A stretch of DNA of 64,000 nt from Toxorhynchites rutilus septentrionalis (taxonomy: Eukaryota; Arthropoda; Insecta; Diptera; Culicidae), in assembly GCF_029784135.1 (NCBI RefSeq), contig NC_073746.1, positions 98,239,015 through 98,303,014 on the forward strand, written 5' to 3'. How positions within the stretch are numbered: the stretch's first letter is position 1; each line of letters opens with the position of its first letter. The notes below the pieces were generated by a model. The model saw only the letters and a list, made by a program, of their open reading frames with translations, made no database searches and was not told the origin of the DNA. Made by a program: the position numbers and the translations under genes. This document shows positions 12,072 to 26,200 of the stretch, piece after piece.

Positions 12072-13500
12072 CCAGGTTACCCTTCGGGCTGGTGAATAGT
12101 CCTGCCACGTTAGCAAGGCTGATGGATAAAGTGCTGGGTTACGGAGAATTAGAGCCGCATGTATTCGTCTACCTTGACGATATTGTCGTAGTGAACGATA
12201 CATTCGAAGCTCATATGGCCAGTTTGAAGGAAGTTTCCCAAAGACTTAGAATGGCAAATTTATCAATAAACTTGAATAAGTCGAAGTTTTGCGTCAAGGA
12301 ACTGCCTTATCTAGGGTATATTTTATCAACCGAAGGTTTGCGTCCGAATCCGGAGAGAATAGAGGCTATTATTAATTACGAGCGACCCAGCTCCTTGCGT
12401 TCGCTCCGACGTTTCTTGGGGACGGCCAACTATTACCGTCGGTTCAACCCGAACTTCAGTGAAATATCTTCTCCTCTTACCAATCTACTGAGAAAGAAAC
12501 CGAAGACTATTATATGGAATCTGTCGGCTGAACAAGCTTTCATTTGCTTAAAGGAAAGCCTAATTGCCGCCCCCATACTGGCCAATCCTGACTTTGATAA
12601 GCCGTTCCAAATCCAGACCGATGCAAGTGACAGTGCTATTGCAGCTGTTCTGACTCAGCAACATGAGGATGGGGAGAAAATTGTGGCATATTTTTCCCAA
12701 AAGCTCTCCCCTGCACAACAGTCTTATGCTGCTTCAGAGAAAGAAGGGTTGGCAGTATTGTCAGCTATCGAAAAATTTCGTCCCTTTATAGAGGGGTAAA
12801 AAAAAGAGTAATTTTGTGGTAGTCCCTGATGCCTCGGCACTGACTCACATAATGAAAGGAAAGTGGCGATCCAGATTAAGCAGATGGAGCATTGAATTAC
12901 AAGGATACTATCTAGAAATCCGGCATAGACGGGGCAAAGACAATATTATTCCAGATGCTTTGTCACGATCTTTGGAAATTGGGGAAATTTCTCAAAGAGA
13001 GGACAGGTGGTACGCCGAGTTATACAGGAAAGTTCAGACTGCACCTGAGGATTATATCGATTATAAAATCGAGGATGATAAATTACTAAAATTTATCCCT
13101 TGTCAAACCGATGTCCTGGATTATAGGTTTGAATGGAAAATCTGTGTGCCAGAAAGATTAAGGATGCTCATTTTGCGAAAGGAGCACGACGAAAATTTTC
13201 ATATAGGCTACGAGAAATTGCTGCATCGAATAAGAGGAAAGTATTTCTGGCCAAAAGTTGCTGCTTCGGTCAAAAATTATGTAGAAAAATGCTCCCGTCT
13301 ATCAGGTAGGACAACAGGTCTTCAAGAGAAATTTTTCGCTCTCATCTGCTGGCGAGGCATATAATGCCAAATTAGGTGCTTTCTACACACCCTGCATAAT
13401 CCTTGCTAGGAGGGGAACCAGCTGTTGTGAGCTAGCTGACGAGCATGGTAAACCCCTTGGGGTATTTTCCGCTGCGGATCTCAAACCAGGGATCCCTAAT

Positions 13501-14226
13501 TGAATAAAGGGAAAATAGCTAGAAGGAAAGTACTATTAGTTTAAGGAAAAAATGAAATATACAAGAAGATACTCGTGTTTATCAAGTGTTCGTCGCGGAG
13601 ATACACAATGGTCGACAAAAAGCTTCTTCTCACAATGGCTGTAAGCGGGCCATAAAAAGCTTAGGATATGTAGCGAATCTGATGCGAAACGAAGGGAATT
13701 TAGTTTTGAATTATAGCGAGTTTAGAATACCCTCAAGAACCGAATTTTTTACACTGTTAATTATGCCGAAACCCATGTTGAATTAGTAGCTCGCGATAAA
13801 TGAACAATGACGGATCAATGAGAATATTACGATAAATGACAGATTCATAGCGCGGATTGTGGATATTTGAATCGATTCTTTCGATAGCTTTTTGGTTTTC
13901 ATAATTATAAGGAAATTAAATCATCCTTTCAGGATTTTTATTTAGATCAGGTTAAATTCGCTTTTTAGTAAAATCCATCTTCTATCTCAGCAAATGAGTA
14001 TTGTTTGAGAACTTGCAGGAGAAAATAAGGTTCAGTAAGAATACGTGAAGTTCAATTCGTTGTAAAATAGTTCCTATAAAGAAGGAAAAACAAACTATTT
14101 GGTGTTACGACGTAGTTATGTTTATTTTTGTCTGGAAAGCATGAAGGATGCGACTCAACCCTGGGCTTATCTGAGTAAATTTAAACAGATAAAATTAATC
14201 TCTAACCATGTTATAGATTAATTTTT
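13501..14226 (+). other. 3' untranslated part of the gypsy-like element
   Basis: No env-like or other credible gene lies between the integrase C-terminus and the polypurine tract. The longest frame (13586-13786) has no recognisable features. Confidence 0.5.
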
Positions 14227-14244
14227 AGGGGGAGTGGATGGTAG
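14227..14244 (+). promoter_or_regulatory. Polypurine tract
   Basis: The purine-rich AGGGGGAGTGGATGGTAG abuts the 3' LTR start, in the right place for the plus-strand primer. Confidence 0.7.
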
Positions 14245-15178
14245 TGTTACCGTTTAGGAATACAGTAGTTTTAAGAACATAAATAAATTAGTTTATATAA
14301 ATAAATAAATATATGTAGGTTGAAATAAGAATGTAGAACATTAGAATTACTCTAGGACATAAGTTAGCTATAATCACACGCACACACATATACACACCAA
14401 ATACACAAACCTGGAGTCGAGCGATATACCATAAAACCACAATAGCTGAAATTCACATGTATAAGTTTCGAGAAGAGACATACGACATAAAAACTTGGGG
14501 AAAAGGAAAGCACTACTGGGTCTATAATAAAAGCTCTTTATCCAAGGCACAATGGTCATAGAAAAGTGTCCATACTTTTATAATTCAAATTAAATTGAAA
14601 GCACTTGGAAACTGCAGTTCATACAGAGCGGATCGAAAAATTAGGTAAAGAGCATTTGATAAGAGAAGAATTAGACCCAGTGGTAAATAGTGCTTTCCTA
14701 TCCCAAACAGGACCCAATAATATCGGCACCAATTCAAATCGATTGGCAACAATTGGTGTCATCGCTAAGCCAGCGGTCAACGAGAGACTTGGAGTTGAGT
14801 CGCCAACTCGTTGAAAACTCTACGCGCGATACAGCTCTGGTACCCAGCTTGCGACGACGGTCGCCAACAACGTCACAAGTGTCCTTCGCTCGACTCTTGC
14901 CGGCCGGCCTCCACACACTTCACACGAACACGAACACTGTAAGTTAATAAAAATTGGAAAAAAAAGCAAAATCTAGTGTGTATTCAATTGCCAACTGATC
15001 CCTTGATTTGTGCACGGATATGAAATAAGCCGATCTTGAGCCTCCGCGTTTCAAGCTCGAGCTAGCCATCGAAAAGAGGTCTTGAGAGCCCACCCTCAAA
15101 GGTCCCCGCGGCTTAGACCAGGGATCGAGGGCATTTGGGATTAGCCCTTCTGGCTGATCTATTGAGAGAGAGGTAACA
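14245..15178 (+). repeat. 3' LTR
   Basis: A direct repeat of the 5' LTR with about a dozen differences seen by eye (for example TATGTAGG for TATGGAGG near 14,312, and GTTGAAAAC for GTTGGAAAC near 14,811). It ends GGTAACA, followed by the TCTT target duplication. Confidence 0.9.
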
Positions 15179-15182
15179 TCTT

Positions 15183-15555
15183 ATATTTGTGATTGATGAA
15201 CTGTGCATGAATAAATTGATAAAAAAAACGTATCCTGGATAAGATTGACAGCAAAATTACTCCAGAATGTATTGGTTCGCAATGTTATCAGAGCTTAAGA
15301 GCTTCTCGGAATCACGACCATGTAGTGTGAGAATTCCGCAAATATTTTCCTCAAGGTGATATAATATACATGACTTTTCCGGCGATTTATTCTCAGGATT
15401 TTTTTAGGATTCACAACCAGCTGGTTGCAATCAACACGAGTTCAAGGACCCTAATCTGGAAGGAGAACTATCCTGTGGTATTATCATGTTATGCTGGACG
15501 AGGCAGATATAAACCAAGTGTCCAAGTGATCAATTTTGTGCGAGAAGGGAAATAA
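15183..15555. other. Short intergenic stretch, nothing recognised
   Basis: Right flank of the LTR element. A 61-codon open frame (15370-15555) has no family resemblance that I can see. Confidence 0.3.
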
Positions 15556-16492
15556 TAGGGGAAGACGGGGGAAGACGGCCACCCTAAGCATAGAGTACAA
15601 TTAAAAACAATGTATACAAAATTGATGAATTAGGATGTTTTCCACAATCACGTTGACTTCCAAAAGTTTTTCTTTCTATTTTAGAATGTTATATGATAAA
15701 TCAAAATAGGTGTGAAAAAGGTGCTACTTAAATCATGACGGGTCAAGTTGGCCACTAAGAGTGAGATGGCCACATGAAATGATTCGTGAATCTAGACGTA
15801 TAGAGGATGGTTGTATCCGGAAATATTGTGCTACATATCAAGGTCGTTGTATTTTAGATCAAGCATGACAGAAGTGGGAGGTATTATTTTCCCTGAATTA
15901 CCTATAACGTGCTTAATGTGTAACCCTTGCGAAATTATCATAAAAAAAAATTATTATATTTGGTATCTGAAAAAAAACATCAAATTTATCACGAATGCTC
16001 CTTGAGTTATTCAACCAATGATTCAAGTGGTGTGATGTTCTCATTAAATTCGTCAATTAGGCGCGTTCAAATGTGGCAAATCACATCTCTTACAATAGTG
16101 GCCACCTTGCCCCCGCTATGAGGCAAGCAAAAGTGTCTCAATAATTCTATGAAATGCTTTAAAAACATACCGTTTTCTATACAAACACACTCAACAGGCC
16201 TGTGTGTTTACTACTGTAACATTGGTTTCACAGGACATGTCCATATTCACCACTAAAACACTAAATTTCTTGCAAGCAAAATAACAAATCGGTGCTCGTC
16301 GCCATCTGAAAAGTTTATCTTTATTGTTTATCATGATTTTTCACCTATACACACGCAAAAATGGGTATACATGATTGAGTGGAATGCAATACATCAAACT
16401 AATATATTATAATTGTCCAATAGTTGATTGTTTCAATAATCTAGAGAGTGGCCTTCTTACCCCGGGTGGCCGTCTTCCCCCTTCCTACCCTA
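15556..16492. mobile_element. 0.93-kb inverted-repeat element with GGGGAAGACGG ends
   Basis: The left end TAGGGGAAGACGGGGGAAGA continues to CGGCCACCC (to about 15,584). The right end is its imperfect inverse, GGGTGGCCGTCTTCCCCC followed by TTCCTACCCTA (16,464-16,492). TA borders both ends (15556-15557 and 16491-16492), consistent with a TA target duplication. Subterminal copies of GGCCAC/GTGGCC words occur inside (near 15,750, 15,768 and 16,098). No transposase is visible, so it is a non-autonomous element of unknown family. Confidence 0.6.
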
Positions 16493-16697
16493 TCATGTAG
16501 AAAACAGTAAAGATGTTGTCTTTACTCCCATCATGATTCGTGTGATATGTTTTAGGCAGGTATATTTTAAATAATTATAGTTACGAAATAGTTCTTATAC
16601 TATTAGATATAATATTATCTTCTTATGTCCACATTTTATACAAATCTTCATATTTGTTGGATAGATCAAGAAAAAAAACATTTTTAAGTGTAAAATT

Positions 16698-16751
16698 TCT
16701 TTCTTTCTTTGTTTTTAAGAGGCTTTAAACTTTGCAGTTCATTCGCCTCTA
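16698..16751 (-). repeat. LINE 3'-end fragment
   Basis: On the minus strand, AGAGGCGAATGAACTGCAAA and the following GTTTAAAGCCTCTTAAAAAC are identical to the 3' end of the ORF1-only LINE at about 50,111-50,153. They are followed by a GAAA-repeat tail (seen as CTTTCTTTCTTT). It is an extreme 5' truncation, or a captured 3' end, of the same family. Confidence 0.75.
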
Positions 16752-17257
16752 TGTGTAAAATGGATTGAAATAATTATGCAGTCTTAGTAAATATATATAT
16801 AAATCGTTTATTTTTACAGGCTCAGTTACATTAGTTTAAAGGAGCCGAATTCTTGAATATATGTTTTAAAACTATACATAAATAATTTTCCTAACACTAT
16901 GGTTAGTAAGGTGGAAAACCGATTACTCGCGGTTTACTCGAGTTTAGAGGGTGACATATTCTTTCAGGAAAGGGATGGGATACAAGGGAATTGTTACAAT
17001 GTTGATGATCACACTCGATTCTTAAATCTATTCGTATATCTATTGTATATTTACATTTCAACTTATTTTACTGTTTATACCAAGGGGGCCAATCGCTCGC
17101 AATGGATGAAAAGGAGGGTATAAGGACATAGGTACAATCACACACGAAGATCGATAGCTTTAAGGAAAACATATATTTGGGTCATGTAATAATTAGTCTT
17201 AGTAAAGTAATGAACTAAATTTAATTACGCTTACAGCTACGAAAACAGTGCATGTAA
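16752..17257. other. Intergenic and SGS 3' flank
   Basis: No gene is seen. On the minus strand, downstream of the SGS stop, an ATTAAA hexamer (plus-strand TTTAAT at 17,220-17,225) lies about 33 bases past the stop and could be the poly(A) signal; this is a weak call. Confidence 0.35.
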
Positions 17258-20200
17258 TCACTGAGCTTCAATTCTTAATCGATCATTCGCATTATTGAAA
17301 GTATTTCTATGGACCATGCTCAAGTCATTATTCACTGCTGATAATGACACTACAGGGGGGATAACGTTATATTTGGGCTCAGCTATGTATGACCACGCGA
17401 AAGTTTCCACTAACTCTTCCTCTAAGGCCTTCACACGATCCAACAAATCTTCCGAGCTACCAATTTGAGAGTTTTCAGAATAATATTTGAAATCTTCCAA
17501 CAAATCTTCGAAAATATGTTCAGCCCATATGATTCGTTCTTTGCGCTCGAGTTTTGATGAATAAATCATATTTCTCAAGTTATTAACTTTCTGCGTTAGG
17601 TATTCAACATTAACCTCTGGATCTTCTGCGAGCTTCATCGGTTCTTTTTCGCTTGATGATGGCTTTAGGATTGAGCTCAGGTAGCTTTTGATATTTTCAT
17701 AAGCAATGGGAGCGATCAATGTCAACATAAGCCATCCATTGAGATGATCCAGAGGATTGGTTGTTACATTTGGTGTGAAAAGCAGTGAGCTACTTTCCCC
17801 ATCACATACCACGGATGGTTGCGCGGCGTATTCGATAGGGCTGCAATGTGAGTAGAAATCTTCAGTGATATATTTTCCTGGGTTGGATTTCGAGAATATT
17901 ATGTATTGTGAATCATAGCCGTAGCAATGCACGCGTTGAGTTTCACTTTGTACTTCAACATGATAGCAATTTCGAAGTATATAGGCATTGCGTGGGTTTC
18001 TTTCGAAGCTTCGACGAATTAATCCTGATGGCTCAGATGAGTATTCATGTGGACTGAAGAAATACTTGATACGAGCGTAAATTGTGCTAAATATATAATC
18101 GAACGGCGACGATAATGTTCCACAAGAGTTCAACATACTCGTGTGTGAATCTTTAACTGGATCATTGTGCTGGTTGAACTGTTGGAGTTGACAGCAGTTG
18201 ATGCTCCGTTTCATTCGTAAACCTTCACGTTCATTCATATTTTTTATATCTTGTCCATCTTCATCCACTCCGCCAGATACCACGACCAAAGCTGATGATA
18301 CAGTGTCAATAACTTCCTGTACAAAAGTATCATTCTGATTTGATCTAACGACCAGCATCTGTGCTAGACCACTACCCCTAGATCGTATCATTTGTTTGGC
18401 CAGATCTGAGAAAGTCTGTTTTGCCTGACCCACCAAAGCTTGCGTATCTTTTAAATAAGCCTTCGCATCCGACAAAAATAACTTCATATCGCCAGTCTTA
18501 AAGGTATTAACTACTTCTTTCAAATTTTTAACATTGTTTACGATACTTTTCTGTATATTGTGTAGATCCGGTGAGACTGACATTCCAAAGGTAGCCCCTA
18601 GGGTTAACATCCATACGGTATCGGGATTTTTCCAATCCCATTCCCAAAACTTAAAGTTCCCATCGTTGGTGAGCGATCCCGCAAAAAGGGCGACGCCAGT
18701 TGAGCTCCCGGTAACAACTCCTACAAAAACTATTTTTTCAATTCCCGTTAGAGCCATATAATGTTTATGTACCCCTGCAATCCCCGCGAATAAAGTTGCC
18801 CCTATAAGCCCTCCTGAGAATAACGAATTCCACGTTCCCGGGCTGGACCAATTCCATTCAGCCGGATTCCAATTTTTATTTGCCGATGCACCACCAATGA
18901 AGGCGAAACCGATTGTCGTACCGGCTATAACTGTTCCCGCCAGTATCCCTGACATCCCAACAGTGGTCGTGAGGAAGGTGAAAGATGCACCGATACCTGT
19001 GGGTGCTAGCGCACCGGAAAGAGCACCCAAAACTCCTCCTATCAGAGTTGGGCGTAACTTCCATTTGGTAGGGTTAAATGAATTGTTAGCAGCCGAAGCT
19101 CCAAAGTAGCCACCAACTACGGCAAGGGCTATAATGGGAATGAGGAAAGCAAACTGACCATCTGGATCCACCATAGAGATGGGAGAGTTTCCGGCATATA
19201 CATAGGGGCTTGGATACTGTTCCTTCGGATCGATTTGATAGAAACGACCAATTTCGGGATCATATAACCGTGCGTGGAAGTTGTAGAGTCCAGTTTCTTC
19301 ATCCCATTCCTGTCCGGTATAGCGGTACATTATTCCTCCCTCCGGAAGGCTATTGTACTCTCGAAGTATCTGTCCGTACGGATAATAATCATACGCTGCA
19401 ACGACCTCACCGTTTTTGATGACCAATCGAGTGGAACCCTCGTGATCCGCATATACACTGTAAAACTCACCATCGCGCATAAACCCAATAAGAGTAGCTT
19501 CTGAGTAAATATATGCGGAGCTACGGACGTGGACCTGTTTGTTGTCCTTGAAATGTGTTATGTCATAATCGACGAGACACTTCCCTTTAATATCTCGCAC
19601 GTAATATTTCTCTTGCAAAATGTCATCGTTCTTGTCCCTGACTTGTTTAAATATCCTCTCACCTCGGACGTCGTATCGAAATATCAATTTGCGTCCATCG
19701 GACATTTCAATGAGGGTGGCTCTGTTCATCAACGGGTCGTACACAATTTTGTCGATTCCTTTGTGTGTCGCGTACGTAACGCTGCCTTCGAAATTGTGTT
19801 TCATCGGATACTCAACCTCACGCATTCCTTCGGACCTCAAATCAGTGCAGTAAACTTTGGATATCTTGTTTGTATTTTGGTGGTACTCCATTCGGTAGCG
19901 TTTGAATCCAGTATAGAAGTGGACATGATTCCCGTTGGGATCAATATCATACGACTGAACGTCGCCATCGGAGCTGCTCAGAGATTTCGAGAAATGATCG
20001 TGCAGTGTGAAAACGATTTCGCCCAGGTACCGTGAATATTTTTTCAAAGTTTCCTTAAGCTCAGGGTTCAACGAACTCGTTGACTTGTCTGATCGGGTAC
20101 CAACAATCTGGAGGGACTGTAGTTCCTTCCAAATTCCTCTACAGATGCGACTTCGATTGATTTCATCGTCTCCATGCCAAACTTCACAGATGATCTGGAA

Positions 20201-23200
20201 TACTTGCTCCGAGAGATCCTTGCGTGCTCTGATGACTTTCGCAAAAAGTGTTTCAAGCACTGTGGCGTAAACATGGTTCGTAATATTTGGGTGAAACAGG
20301 GACATACCGGGGAGAGCGTGACACGATTTGCTATTGCTGCAGTCTGTTATAATGAAGCCGGCGCCCTTCAACGAACTCCAAATATCTCTCGATTCAGCGG
20401 CATTAATCCCACGGATGTTCTGCGAGAAAGTAAGCTGGGTTAGAGGATTGAGAGATTTTTCGTTTGAATTTTGGAAATATTTTGCCTTTATCAGCTGTTT
20501 ATGATTTTCGTAATCGTAGCGGTTACCATAGATCTCTGGAAACCCATTGGTCGTAAGTATTGATGAAATGTGGTACGCTCTGCTTCCTGTGTTACAAATG
20601 AGTGGCATTTTAAGTTCTTCGGCGGGGTAAAGAGTTTTTTGGGGTCTGCTGAGGCTATCCAAATGTCCCGTTCTCTTCAGCGATTCGAAACAAAGCGCCG
20701 CTTGTTGCGTCGTGGTGTGATTAGCCGTGAAATGTGTTGGATTTAGCTTTATTAGTCTTAGATTACTACGAGTATGCCATGTTGCGTTGAAGGTAGTGAC
20801 GGAAACTGTTCCATCACCGAAAGATCCACTTCCATAGCCACCGCTGATATAGTCCACTGTTTCACTCAAGAAGTTGTCTTGGATTTTGGAAAGATACCCT
20901 GGCTGGTTATATGTAAATGTCCTCTTATAACCATAGGAATCTTGGGGTTCGAAGTGTATCTCTTTCACACTATCCAGAGGAGTGTAGCTCATGGATGCGA
21001 GGATTTTTTTCCCAATGCGAACCTCCTTGATCAATCCTTTCGCGTTATAATCGTAAGATATTTTCAAGGGGTTTTCGTCGAAAGCAATTGGATAGGTCAT
21101 TTGAACAAGTTTATCATTCATGTATCGATAATCTACCGAAATAGAACTATTCGGTGATACGAATATCTGATTCAACAGGTTTTTATTCTCATCGAAAATG
21201 AGTGTTTCGGTGATCATAACACCATCGGAAACTTTTCTGGATTTTATTACTCGGCTCCGATACGATGGACTAATCTCGTTCTCCCCAAAATCGAACATCG
21301 CAAAGTTTGATGATTTAGGCAAAATCGAATAATTAGGCAAATATGTCGGTAGCTCACTTTTTCGAAAATTCAGTAATCCTCTTTCTATGACATTTCCATC
21401 AAATCTGTATGTGTGATAGATGGTATAATTCAACGACGATTCTCGATCGCTGTTTGTGAAAAATCGCAACAAGCCTTCCTTCGAATACATAAACTCTTGT
21501 TTTCCTGAATCAGGGGTAACTTTCTCTATAAGGCGTCCTTCATCGTCGTATCGATACTGCACACTCCACAATTCTCTCAGTCTAGCCTCTTTTTCGCTGA
21601 AAACCTGTTCATCGAAAGGAGTGGTTCTTGCGAAAGTATTCACCCTTTGATGATAGCTTGGTGGCAACATTCGGATCAACCGGTTCTGATCGTTGTATTC
21701 AAAGGTGGTCAAGCGATGATCATGGCCAATAACCCTGACCACTTCTGCCACTTTGTTTTTCCGCGCATCGTATACCCGGATCATCAGGGTACCTCCGGAA
21801 TGTAGTTCGAAATCATGCCTGTATCCTCGAGCGGCCGGAAATAACACCTTCAGGAAGGAAATGTTTAGATTCGATCCATATTTGATGCTGAGTGGTCCTT
21901 CCACTGCGAATTCCTTCCCGGGAAGTCCGAAAGCGGCTTTGGCTTCCAGCGGATCATCGCGGTAGGATATCCGTGTGTACGGATAACCTTCGCAATCAGG
22001 ATTTCGTTCATTTACTAATCCCTCGGCCTTTCCTGTGGCCAAGATTTTATCTAGGCTCGTGATAAAATTTGGATTATAGTTGAGTAACGATCCATTGAAC
22101 GCCTTCAATTCAGTCCATTTGGTCTTCATGATAGGCCGGTCGAGATCATCGTAGATAATTTGCCGCATATTAACGCTATCGTGGTCTTTCAATTCAATCT
22201 CTTGGACAGTCAGACCCAATTTATTGAGGTAATATAGGTTTACCATCGGGTCATACAAGTACATATTCTCGTAAAGTGACGCTTGTCCGGAGACTTTGAA
22301 CACGACATGAGACAATTGTTCCGGCGTTGTATTGTGTTTATTCTCACTTACGAGATGTCCTTGTATCCAAACAACAATGAACGATTTCGTTAACAGTACA
22401 GTAAATTCTCCCTCCGAATCAATGGTAAATGAGTCGTTACCAGTTATTTTTATGATCGTTTGTCTCGTATTTCGTTCCATACGGATAGCGAACTGGGCTA
22501 GCTGGGTAACTATGCTTCCAACACCTTCAAACTTGTACAAGAATCGAACAACGAAAACGTGCGGCGTATACTTCAACGATTTGTGTACCTGACCAACTAG
22601 TCTGGCATTCGTGTATTCAATTTCACCTAACATTGGCTTCATTTCAACGCGTGAGTTCAAACTTCCATTCTTCCGAACGCAATAGTTTCGGGATTTCAGG
22701 GCATAGTTATCTACAATCCCAACCTCGGAAATTCGGGCAACGATGTTCCCAAAAGGATCATGCAAGACATGCTGCAAAGCACCGGAGTTCTTTAAGACAG
22801 CTCGTACTTTACCATTCCTCCGATCAAAGATGTTAGCTTCAAAGTCAAAATTCATCGGAGTCACTCGTAGATGATCTACATCCAATGGAGATGAGCCGGT
22901 ATTTTTTATTCGGATGTCAAGTTCGACTTGGCCGTGCTTAGGGTCGGCCTCGTAAAATGATTCTACGTAGCTCCAATCCGCAATTGTCCGCTGTACCTTG
23001 CCTTCTATAAGTTGTAACATTCTACCGCTGCCAGTTATTCTTGTACTTAGCCTTCCAGGAATGGTGGAACTTTGGTTCGCTCGCATCCAGCAAGATACCA
23101 GAAAAGAAACATTTCTAAGCTTTGGTTCCAATCGCCCAGAAATGGATGATCCCAACTGTAGTCTGAGAAAATGATTCGAATCCTCCTCCACAATCATTTT

Positions 23201-26200
23201 TTCGTCGAATGCCCATTTCTTAAATCCGCCTATTCGATTGACTTCATACGGTTCAAATCCATAGTATGACACCACTTCCTGTGATATGCTATAGGGCCGG
23301 AAATCAACGATTTTATGTCGCTTGCGACGATCAGTCAAAAACTTATCGTCGTCAATTTTTTCCGGCTCTTCGCCTTCACTAGGCTCAAAGGTCTTAACGA
23401 CAATCCCTTTGGAATTATACGCCATCTTGCTACTGTTTCTAGTGTCGGCCAAATTGAACGCCTCCTGATACCATCCATACAATTCCGATTTCCCACCAGG
23501 CAAAACCTTGGATTTAGTGAACGCAAATCCATCAGAGTAGGACTTCACTTTGGTGGAATCATATTCGAACACGGTGGAGCGTTTATCATGCTTGGAGTGG
23601 ATAAGTTCCTGCTTTATGATAACGCTCTGACGGTAGTTGAGGAATGATTTCAGCGACCTGATGGTGATCTCCTTCCCATCCTCAGTAGTCGTTATGAGCG
23701 CGTAAGGATTGCTCATCCTACTTATCACCTCACCATCCGGAAGGTAGTGTAATCGTTTATTCTCGAAGGTGAAAATCTTACCACGTTCGTTGGGCTTTTG
23801 AACACCGACAAAAGCTGGATACGATGGGAAAAGATCATTCCCATTGTCTGTAAGCAGATCCAGGAGCAATTTCTTCCCATTCGCTGTGTCGTACAATTTG
23901 AAAGTTTCATTTTTCTCCGGTTTAGCAAGAACTATCGAGTCACCTAACTTCATTTCAAATTTTGATAAAGTTATTGTCTCTTGACCAATCTTTTCCTTGT
24001 TCCAACGGAGTCCATCGAATCGAAATTTGTGCGAGGCAGCTACTACATGATCACTGTTAACGTACACTCCAAATTTGGCTGGATCGATTGCGAAAGGAAC
24101 TGCCACTGTTATGTTCCTGTAAATTTGCTGAAGATCGGAGTCCAGCTTTTGGTAGCTCTCGTTACGATATTTGTTTTTTTCCGCTTCGGAGGCACCTGGA
24201 TGTTGACGTATTTCCGTTTCAATGTCTTCCTTAATTCGCTTAATTTCGTCAATTATGGATCCTGTATGACTTTTCACGCTTAGTTTAAACTTTCCATTCA
24301 TTTGCGTGTACCCAAGTTTGAAATTATTTCCGTTCATCGGCGGGAGCTCTAGTAGATACCGACTTAAATCTTCTACCAAAACAGAAACGGTTTCATGATG
24401 TATCAGGTCGTATTTAGCGTTGAAAACTCTGAAGTGAACATTCAAAAACAACTTTTGTCCTTGTAAGCTCAATGTTCTTATAATTATAGCATTGTGATGT
24501 ATATGAAGTGTCCCTTTTTTAAATTCGTATTTGAGAAGTTCGATCGTTTTTTGATCCACATCAAACTGATCGAACACCAGTAGACTAGATTTCATTAGAT
24601 TTGTACCTATCAGAACCGTTTTTGTAATCCACTCGCCGTCGTAATCTTGAAATCCTACCGATAATTCCAGATCATCATAAACTACATAGGCATAGGAGAA
24701 AGCTTGCACTATTATATCCTCCGAAAGATTGTTCAAAACCGGTTTAATGTCCCATCGATTGTTTATCAGCTGTAGCACGGCAAGCTTGCTGCCACTTCTT
24801 ATCAGAATAAAAGTTCTTCCGACCATAAACACACTTTCTTTGGAGAGCTTCATGTATGAGGCCTCCGACGACCAGCCCTGAGTTGTCTGTCGGAACAGAC
24901 AAATCTCCTTATGATTAGCGTGTGTCAGCACCACGAGGAAGAAGAGCTCGGCAGTTAGAATCTCAAAATTTATGACTACCTCTTTGCCCAAATGGGGGAA
25001 TGCTAGACCCGACATTTGCGTGGTATCTGATCCTACAATGTCTCGGGCTTTAATGTGAACCTGACCGGATTTTGTTTTACCCCCGACCATCATATAATTC
25101 GGTCCATATCTAACTTGTGCATCCGAGAAGAACTGCAGCTTGTTCGCTACCGATGCGGCCGGAAACTGTATGGAATTATAGGAAAATTTTGATACAAGAC
25201 CGTTTGGATAATGAATCTCGGTTAAGGCTTCCTTAGGACCATTGTATTTGAACTCGAGAATTGGGGTTTCGAATTGAGTTATCGCTGCCAGTCGTGTAGC
25301 TGAGCTATCCGTACTATAAACAAATTTAACTTCTTGTGTGTAATCCCTTGTTCGTACAAGAAAACCAGACAGAAGTTTCGAATTGTTATTCTCAATATAA
25401 GCAAACCGAACAGAATCATCATTGTTACTAACGATTCTGAGCAGATTCAATGTCCGCACGTAGGGCTCTCCAGAAGTGAGTGTAGAATACTCCGGACTGT
25501 AGATATACCGCAAAAAGTTCTCATGTCGGTCTTTTTTCATCGCAAGAAACCAAACGACTGGTTTCAATTTCGTGGGAACCGACGAATTGTCAACAATCGG
25601 CCACTCTTCCGAACCTGGCTCCCATTGGATCCAGTCTATGTTATTCAGCGTCCCATAGAACAGAGTTTCGGAGGCCGTTTGCACTTCCCAGCTATTCTGT
25701 GATTTGTGAAACTTGATGGTCACGTCAGTAGAATCATCCAATGCAAATGAAATATGTTCGTTGGTGAGCCCGTCGAACTTTTGCTTCAACTGCGACTGTG
25801 AGCCGTCCTTCACTAGGTAATAGTTGTGATCAATCGGAAAAATACTCCCGCGACGATCAATGTAAATGCAATCTACCGGGAAGGACCAACCAACACCTAG
25901 AACATCTGCCGGACTACTTTCCCTGAAGTTAATAGACTGACTTATCGATAGACCGAAAGCATTCGGAATATCTATGAGAGGTACGGTAAAATCCAAAGCT
26001 CCCAGAAGAGGATTTCTTGGATATAGTAATGAAGCCACGTTGAGCTGATCGTGTAGAGGCAAAGCTGATGGAAATGTAACCGAAGGTAACATCAAAGGCT
26101 TCGTTTTCATCTCATTTGCTAGTTCGCTACTATTTTGGTCAGAATATGAATTTACAGACGAATCCTTTGCTTTCAATCGAAATGCGAATGATTTTAAACT

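Larger units (their letters stand above)
10399..13500 (+). pseudogene. pol of the gypsy-like element: RT, RNase H, truncated integrase
   Basis: The reverse transcriptase begins in frame 1 (10399-10840) with VRLCLDARRLND and STIDLTKAFLQV. It is interrupted by a LINE and resumes at 12072 with RLPFGLVNSPATL and the catalytic FVYLDDIVVV. RNase H follows (QTDASDSAIAAVL near 12615). A homopolymer A-run at about 12797-12805 shifts the frame. The end of RNase H and the integrase zinc finger follow (EHDENFHIGYEKLL ... YVEKC, 13183-13294). After this the catalytic integrase core is absent: the sequence jumps to the C-terminal domain at about 13,358-13,500 (YNAKLGAFYTP ... LGVFSAADLKPGIPN). The deletion removes the D,D35E centre, so this copy cannot integrate on its own. 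Confidence 0.85.
6232..15182 (+). mobile_element. Ty3/gypsy-like LTR retrotransposon, complete length but defective
   Basis: Two near-identical LTRs (6236-7167 and 14245-15178) begin TGTT and end AACA. They are bounded by the direct 4-bp target duplication TCTT at 6232-6235 and 15179-15182. Between them lie a primer binding site, a gag with zinc knuckles, a protease, reverse transcriptase, RNase H, a truncated integrase and a polypurine tract, in the gypsy order. Without the nested LINE the element would be about 7.7 kb. By eye only about a dozen substitutions separate the LTRs, so it is fairly young. Even so, gag and pol carry stops and frameshifts and the integrase core is missing, so it cannot be autonomous. 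The primer type and pol sequence suggest an Osvaldo-like lineage, but that is tentative. Confidence 0.9.

Noticed and set aside
11647..12108. 153-codon minus-strand frame across the LINE
   Set aside because: It is a shadow of the plus-strand LINE reverse transcriptase.
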